Of a DNA stretch of 64,000 nt, positions 58,609 to 64,000 are shown one piece after another; position 1 is the stretch's first letter; each line of letters opens with the position of its first letter. Source of the DNA: Lepidurus packardi. Taxonomy: Eukaryota > Arthropoda > Branchiopoda > Notostraca > Triopsidae. The translations under genes were made by a program, and so were the position numbers. The DNA lies in the NCBI GenBank assembly GCA_023053545.1, contig JAKZAN010000007.1:9114001-9178000 (forward strand), written 5' to 3'. The notes below the pieces were generated by a model that worked only from the letters and a program-made list of their open reading frames with translations, was not told where the DNA came from and did not search any database.

Positions 58609-60480
58609 ACGGCTCCCACGACAAACCCTAAATATGTAAACAAATTGAAGAAGAACCGCGTCCTCGCCTCATTGCTTGCCTCCCCCTCTGCTTAAACAAT
58701 GTGTTGATGAATTGCCACGTTTAAGTCATAGTTTTGGAACCTATCATGTCGTCTTAACTCGACAAAAGAACCAGTTAAATCAGAATAAAAGGACGGGGAA
58801 ATTAACAAACTCGTATAAATAGCGGGTTGAGTCCATTTGCCAGTTCGGGTTGGGTAAAACTAACTGCCCAATAGATAGACAGTACTAGTCGTGTATGTAT
58901 ACACACAGATGTGGAATCTGACCGGGGGAAGCGGGGGAAACAGAAACCGAGTGAAAGGTGACGTCTGCTACTTTGGCTGGCGTTAAGCTCGAAATAGGGG
59001 CGGGGAGAGAAGCTTTCTCAGGGTTTCAGGAGAGTTCGCTTGGTTGATTGGATTGCGGCAAAAGGCAAGTCCTGCTATTTTTATCGATCCACATACAACA
59101 CACCGACACCATGCCCGAAAAGACATGGCGCTCTTCAACCCGACAACTGGCTCACATAACCCCCCCTAACCCCCCGCATTTTCCTTAACTCCCCAAATTC
59201 CTTCTGCTTGAGCTCAATTCATTAAGTTATGGAAAAGACCGGTCATTTACGCAACGTAACGCATTTAGTGCGATGTAAGCTTGTGAAAAACAAGAAAATT
59301 ACAAGATTTTCGTCAAATCCATCAGACAATAAGGGCCATTTCTCTATGCTTACGCATAGTAAATCGTCCTTCGCGACATTCAACTGCAATAAGGACGATA
59401 TTCCCGTGCTTTAGCATAGGAAAGTCGACCATAACAATCTCAATTCATTGTCAGGAAAGGAACATTTTAAGCCTCACCTCACTTAAATTCCGAATAAATA
59501 AAACTAAATGGAATCAAACCCTACAACTAAGATATTCCCTATTCCTAACTTAGTTCCTAAGGGCTTAAACGGCTTAGACACCCCAGAGTATCTCCAAGGG
59601 CCGAAACTGAAGCAAGTTTTGGTTTAGGCAAGCTGAGCAACAAAGAAATTCTACGACCGGGCCGGGCCGGGATGCGGGCAAAAGCGTCGCGCGCGCCACC
59701 ACGGGCCGACCTTCTCAACTAAAACTACGCTAACAACGAAAGCTACGGGTAATCTGTAGAAAACGAGTGTCGGTGGTATGCTCTGTCGGCTGTCGCATAC
59801 ACTTGTGCCACGGTAGCCACGCCGACAGATGTCAATCGCCCATTGTTCCCTCCTTTTACTTTCCACGACTCACTTACTCCTCCCCTTGCTCCGGATCACC
59901 TTCACAACAACATGTCTACTTAACTTATCAATAAACAAGCCAGAGCCTATCCTAAGCTATCACATCCATACTTAACTTCAATTCCCTCAATTCAACTCTC
60001 TTTTTCTCCCTTGCCTTATTTGATTTATTTCTTATTTTTTTTTTTTGGTTTAGTTCGGAAACGAAGCCGAGTCAAGTTTTGGGCATCAAGGTGTGGTAAG
60101 CCAGGAAAATAGCCCAAGGGGGAGTCTATGTAAAAAGCTTAGTCGTCCAAACGTGTCGGCAAGTATACATACTGCATCTCTATATCCCATGCTTTTCTAG
60201 CAGCCAAACCCAGAGACAGCCAACGTTGGGGGGAGGGGGGGAACATCAGGAGGAGGGAAATATAGACTGGGAATGCGATGCAGTGGCAATGGGGCTTTGG
60301 GGCTCTTACAATCTACAAGGCGATGACCGGATCAATAAGCAGCCAAGGAGTCAGTCGCTAAGAAGTTTGGTGAAACGCCAAACTGAGACGGGCCCATACG
60401 GTGACCCCTGACCTGTCGCACACCAAAACTTTGCCCCCACCCCCATTCTCTCCTTATTGCATTTCCGCCATTGTGCTCCG
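58609..60480. other. No recognisable gene
   Basis: Only short open frames. There is a local GC-rich patch at 59655-59715 (GGGCCGGGCCGGG) and a G-rich run at 60225-60245. Confidence 0.5.
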
Positions 60481-60499
60481 ACTCGCAAGTCACACAACA

Positions 60500-61690
60500 A
60501 TTAAAAACGGCTTTCCCAGAGGTCCATCAAGAGCGTCAACAACGAAATGAGTCCAGCACATGCAACAATCCCAATTCATCCAAATCTTCAAGATGGATCT
60601 TTAACGAAGAACATAGCGATTTCACACCATTGACTAGATGTTCAACCCCCGAATTAACCGAGTTTAAAGATTTGCGACAATGAAATAATGCCTATGGATA
60701 CAACAAACGGAACCTCCCAAGTCAATCAGTTTGTTGGAACTTCCAAAAAGTTTACCAAATTCGAACAATCGAAAGACTCCCCAATAGGCGCTGTAAAAGC
60801 GTCAACAATGAAAATAGTCTCGATGCACGCAACAATGGAAACCTGAATTCGAAACCAGGAAAAATTACGTAAAATTAAAGGCTGACAACAATCAAAATAA
60901 CTTTGGAAGCAGACGAAAAAGAGTCAACAATGGAAACCTTCAATCAATCCAGATCTTTGAAATGCGAATCATTTGAGTTCTTTCGCAACAGAACTCAACA
61001 ATGAAAGAACCCTCTACTTCCGAAAAGGTCAACAATGGATACCCTATACCTCCAACAATGTCGGGCCATTTTTCACTCCATTTTCTAATTTTTATAACTT
61101 TATATTGATTTCTAAACTTTATAATTTTGGAGAGTTCGCCATTTCCTCCAACAATGACCCTCCACTTCCCAAAAAGTCAACAATGGCCTATACCTTCAAC
61201 ACTTAAATTTGGTGTTGGAAAATTGTTTTCGAAAATTCGTTAAAAGAACATTTTTCAAACCCACCGTCAACAATGGATATTCTGCAACAATAGACCTTAT
61301 AGCCAGTGTTCAGCCATCGACTTCTTCAACAATAACATTTTCCAACAATTCTTTTCTGGAAATGACGAATCATTGGCTCGGCCTCATTAAGATTTATTTC
61401 TAAATTTATAATTTGCGAGAGTTCGCAATTTCCTCCAACAATGACCCTCCACTTCCCAAAAAGTCAACAATGGCCTATACCTTCAACACTTAAATTTGGT
61501 GTTGGAAAATTGGAAAATTGTTTTCGAAACTTCGTTAAAAGAACATTTTTCAAACCCACCGTCAACAATGGATATTCTGCAACAATAGACCTTATAGCCA
61601 GTGTTCAGCCATCGACTCCTTCAACAATACCATTTTCCAACAATTCTTTTCTGGAAATGACGAATCATTGGCCCGGCATTACAACTCGAG
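60500..61690. repeat. AACAATG-rich field with a 287 bp tandem duplication
   Basis: From 60800 to 61580, AACAATG occurs about twelve times, mostly as TCAACAATGG/A or CCAACAATGA. 61130-61417 is repeated at 61418-61690 (GACCCTCCACTTCCC at 61156 and 61443). Short + strand frames across the two copies encode near-identical peptides, a consequence of the duplication. Confidence 0.9.
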
Positions 61691-62283
61691 ATTAAGGGCC
61701 CCCCCTCAGGCCTATAGAGAGGGGGGTACGGGTGGTCACGAGGTAAAACTTGGAAGGTTTCGTTTTTGCCGTTTGGTCTACAAAAGCCTGTGCAAGGAAA
61801 CGTTCAAGATCAAGTGTCTTCCAAGTCCCTTTCTGCGCCTTATCAGTGGCACAGGCGATACTCTTCCTCACTAATAAACCTGCAAATCTTCCTTCAATAT
61901 TCCCCTAAAAAAAAGAAAGAAAAATGGAATAAATACAGCTAAACTTGTCCTGGTTCCCTTCAGGAACGACCAATGGCACCACAGGGTGAAAATGAAGAAC
62001 GCTCGCATTTACTGGTGGAAAACCTCTCGAAATCGACCCACGTCATGTGAAATCGAGTCTGTCAGTTTAAAGGTGTCCCGATGTTTTTCTACCCTCAAAA
62101 TGAGGGTTTGGATTCTGTCTTTGGGTCGATTAGGTTCTGTAGGTGGCTCAATGGCGGCGTTAAAACCACCAATAACGAGTAAGGAACTGAAACCGAAAAG
62201 ACGACAAAAAAAAGGGACCAAAATGGTCGCTTACCTGCCATGTAAATGAGGACGACTGGGCAAATGGTGGTGTGTGATGGTGG

Positions 62284-62577
62284 ATGTCGTTAAAAATGCA
62301 AGTTGCCTGGGCCGAACCCCTTGCCGTGGTCCTGGCTTGCCTTCTCTGTCACATTGGGACGTTAAGAATAATCCAAGCATCCCCTCGCAGCCCCAAAAGC
62401 GCTGGCTTTATAAACGATAACCTTCACTTGCTTTGGGTTAACGCACACATTCACAATTTCCTGAGGAAAAACGAGGACTTTGTTGGGGAACCAAACACAA
62501 AACTGGACGAACTGCGCTTCACACAAGATGACAAGACTCCCTGTGGCCCTAATCAGGGGTCTTGCTTCCCAGACTGA
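62284..62577 (+). CDS. Possible small secreted protein (97 residues), unidentified
   Basis: ATG-started frame with a second ATG four codons in. Residues ~10-30 (PLAVVLACLLCHIGTLRIIQ) form a hydrophobic stretch followed by A-S-P, as in a signal peptide. The rest (SAGFINDNLHLLWVNAHIHN, then a charged region) is short and polar, ending PCGPNQGSCFPD with two cysteines. I cannot match it to a known hormone or peptide family. The opposite strand is also open across part of this region. No TATA box or splice sites support it, so it may be chance. Confidence 0.22.
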   Translation: MSLKMQVAWAEPLAVVLACLLCHIGTLRIIQASPRSPKSAGFINDNLHLLWVNAHIHNFLRKNEDFVGEPNTKLDELRFTQDDKTPCGPNQGSCFPD

Positions 62578-63192
62578 TTCTTGTCTGCTCTTGTTCTGGT
62601 CAGGAAATTAGCCTAGGCGAAAAAAGTACACAAGTTTTGGAACGTTTTAGTTTTTGTTCGCGAAATACTAGTAGTTTAAGATGGGCAAAGGTTGGGTTTA
62701 GGAGACGTCACAGAGGCAAGGCATCAAAGAGAGATTTTCATAGAGAAGCCAAATGGCTTCCGAGTCACTTACACTAGCAGTCACTTATAGTTTGTGCCTC
62801 GTATATTTAGACATATATAGTGTTAGTGTGTACCCAACCCGCCATGGTTATCCGCAAACGTCTAAAAAGTCAAGAAACGGGAGAGGGTGGAGAAGGAATT
62901 TTTTACCTGATGAAAGCGTTGAGTTAGCAACACTTAGAGCGTGCAAGATCACAGATTAAAGAACACAGTACACAAAGAATTAATCCTGGATTTACTGCCT
63001 GGCGAATTTCAATGCAACCGAGGCCAGAAATATAGGTGCGCTATGGCCAAATGCAGCGGGCACGGGCCAAGATGGCGACTCCAGGGAGAAAACAACCGGG
63101 CAGCCGACATGCCAGGGGACTAAAAAGGGCTTTAATGGCGTTGCTCGCCATCTATGTGCGTGTTTATATAATACGTTGCCATGATCAACATG

Positions 63193-63200
63193 TATATAAA
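63193..63200 (+). promoter_or_regulatory. TATA box (TATATAAA) upstream of the 63297 gene
   Basis: TGTATATAAACTTGG lies ~100 bp before the ATG at 63297, leaving room for a start site near 63225 and a ~70 bp leader. A second TATATAA is at ~63165. Confidence 0.45.
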
Positions 63201-63296
63201 CTTGGTTCGTTAGAGAGTGTAAACAAATTCTTTATAGTTCGGGGATTTCTTGGGAATTTATTGGAATAAAAGGAAAACTGTTAAGTAAGAGAAGTT

Positions 63297-63505
63297 ATGG
63301 GATTGGAAGACAGATTGAAGAGCGTTTTGGAAGCGATTCAGAATTATTGTCAACCTAATTTCGATGGCTGGGTTCAGGGTCAAACAGTAAAGAGTCTTGA
63401 CGACGTAATTTCCTTGAATAGAGAGCAACTTCTAGAACTGATCAGTATCAGAGGATTGGGGATTAAAGTAGAAGGGCAATGTACCTGCGGTCCGTTAGAT
63501 TCCAA
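63297..63505 (+). CDS. First coding exon of an unidentified gene leaving the window
   Basis: ATG at 63297 opens 69 codons plus two bases ending at a strong donor (TCCAA|GTAAGTG), so the gene continues beyond 63505, probably past the window. The peptide starts MGLEDRLKSVLEAIQNYCQP, includes the helix-like LNREQLLELISIRGLG, and ends CTCGPLDSK. It is soluble-looking, with no signal peptide. I do not recognise the family. Support comes from the TATA box ~100 bp upstream, a clean ATG with stops just before it, and the consensus donor. Confidence 0.6.
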
Positions 63506-64000
63506 GTAAGTGTAAACGCTTTTCCGGTTATTCTGTTTGTGTTCAGTTGTGATATGGTTTTATCGAGTTCGAGTCTATGGCGCTGAGTGGCTATATTCTT
63601 AGCGTAGAATATCGCTAATTAAATTGCTAAGTGCCTTAATATAAGCTCTTTACATAACTCGCACTACGTAAACTATCAAGGGAAACATTAAGCTAGATAA
63701 ACTCGTAATTAGAACGCAAAAGAATATTTAGAAATCAAACCTATTGGACGCGGAAGAGTTTTCAAATAGCTCTGAATTATGGTCACATTTAAGTTTCAAG
63801 TTAAGTTTCATTCAAGTTTCAAGGTGGAGAAATTAATATTAATTTCTCCACCTAATTATTAATTTCTCCACCTTTAAAAAGCCCAAAATACTTAAGATTA
63901 CACAAGATTATACGAGAAAAACACAAGATTATACGAGAAAGAAGCTTTTAAACACAAACTGTCCTGTTATTTACTTTAAAAAAAAAAAAAAATTACACAA
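63506..64000. other. Intron sequence with a perfect 30 bp palindrome
   Basis: Presumed first intron of the 63297 gene. GGTGGAGAAATTAAT (63823-63837) is followed directly by its exact complement (63838-63852), and a further ATTAATTTCTCCACC lies at ~63858-63872. 63717-63795 shares AAGAGTTTTCAAATAGCTCTGAATTATGGT-like text with 41027-41075, a dispersed repeat. 63895-63945 has a doubled ACACAAGATTATACGAGAAA. Confidence 0.7.

Noticed and set aside
62009-62221. Minus-strand frame of 70 codons with a plausible acceptor (GGTTTCAG)
   Set aside because: The peptide is not recognisable and upstream splice partners give several equally weak joins, so it is not called.
1-64000. tRNA, rRNA or CRISPR loci
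   Set aside because: No complete tRNA A/B box pair with cloverleaf was found by eye, and no rRNA-like stretch. The regular repeats lack the spacer structure of CRISPR and the genome is eukaryotic.

Overview
This is a gene-sparse, repeat-rich stretch of an animal nuclear genome. It has canonical GT-AG introns, short exons, five recognisable metazoan genes, many tandem arrays and miniature transposons. Two signals point to an arthropod. (TTAGG)n tracts, the typical insect/crustacean telomere unit, sit inside a dispersed element. Several sites resemble the Drosophila CTCF core (AGATGGCGC). A PDE10-type phosphodiesterase argues against a fly. I cannot name the species. All gene models were built by eye from reading frame, splice-site phase and protein-family resemblance. 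No alignment was run.

Layout: 1-11.4 kb has no recognisable gene and is full of decayed repeats built on TTTCTGCAGAAA-like words. 11.5-29.1 kb (+) is an inturned (INTU) homologue of about 19 exons; its introns hold a hairpin-bearing ~180 bp satellite, a ~360 bp tandem duplication, a transposon and long word-repeat arrays, and its last exon is duplicated. 29.7-30.6 kb (-) is LAMTOR1, which shares a ~470 bp divergent promoter region with NARS2 (31.0-32.9 kb, +). NARS2 is convergent with LSG1 (33.7-37.1 kb, -), a circularly permuted GTPase gene. 37.5-43.8 kb (-) is a PDE10A-type dual-GAF phosphodiesterase whose first exon I could not find. 46.9-55.3 kb (-) is a Tousled-like kinase (TLK) gene, perhaps starting at 56.3 kb. 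56-64 kb is mostly unassigned; it has a 99 bp repeat that stays open as protein, a dense AACAATG field, a possible small secreted protein, and the first exon of a + strand gene with a TATA box that leaves the window.

The five firm genes are unrelated housekeeping or signalling genes: cilia/planar polarity, lysosomal mTORC1 anchoring, mitochondrial translation, 60S ribosome export, cyclic nucleotide breakdown and chromatin kinase activity. They do not form a pathway. The most unusual material is in the repeats. It includes a satellite whose hairpin stems are preserved by paired changes, and transposons that carry telomere-type repeats.
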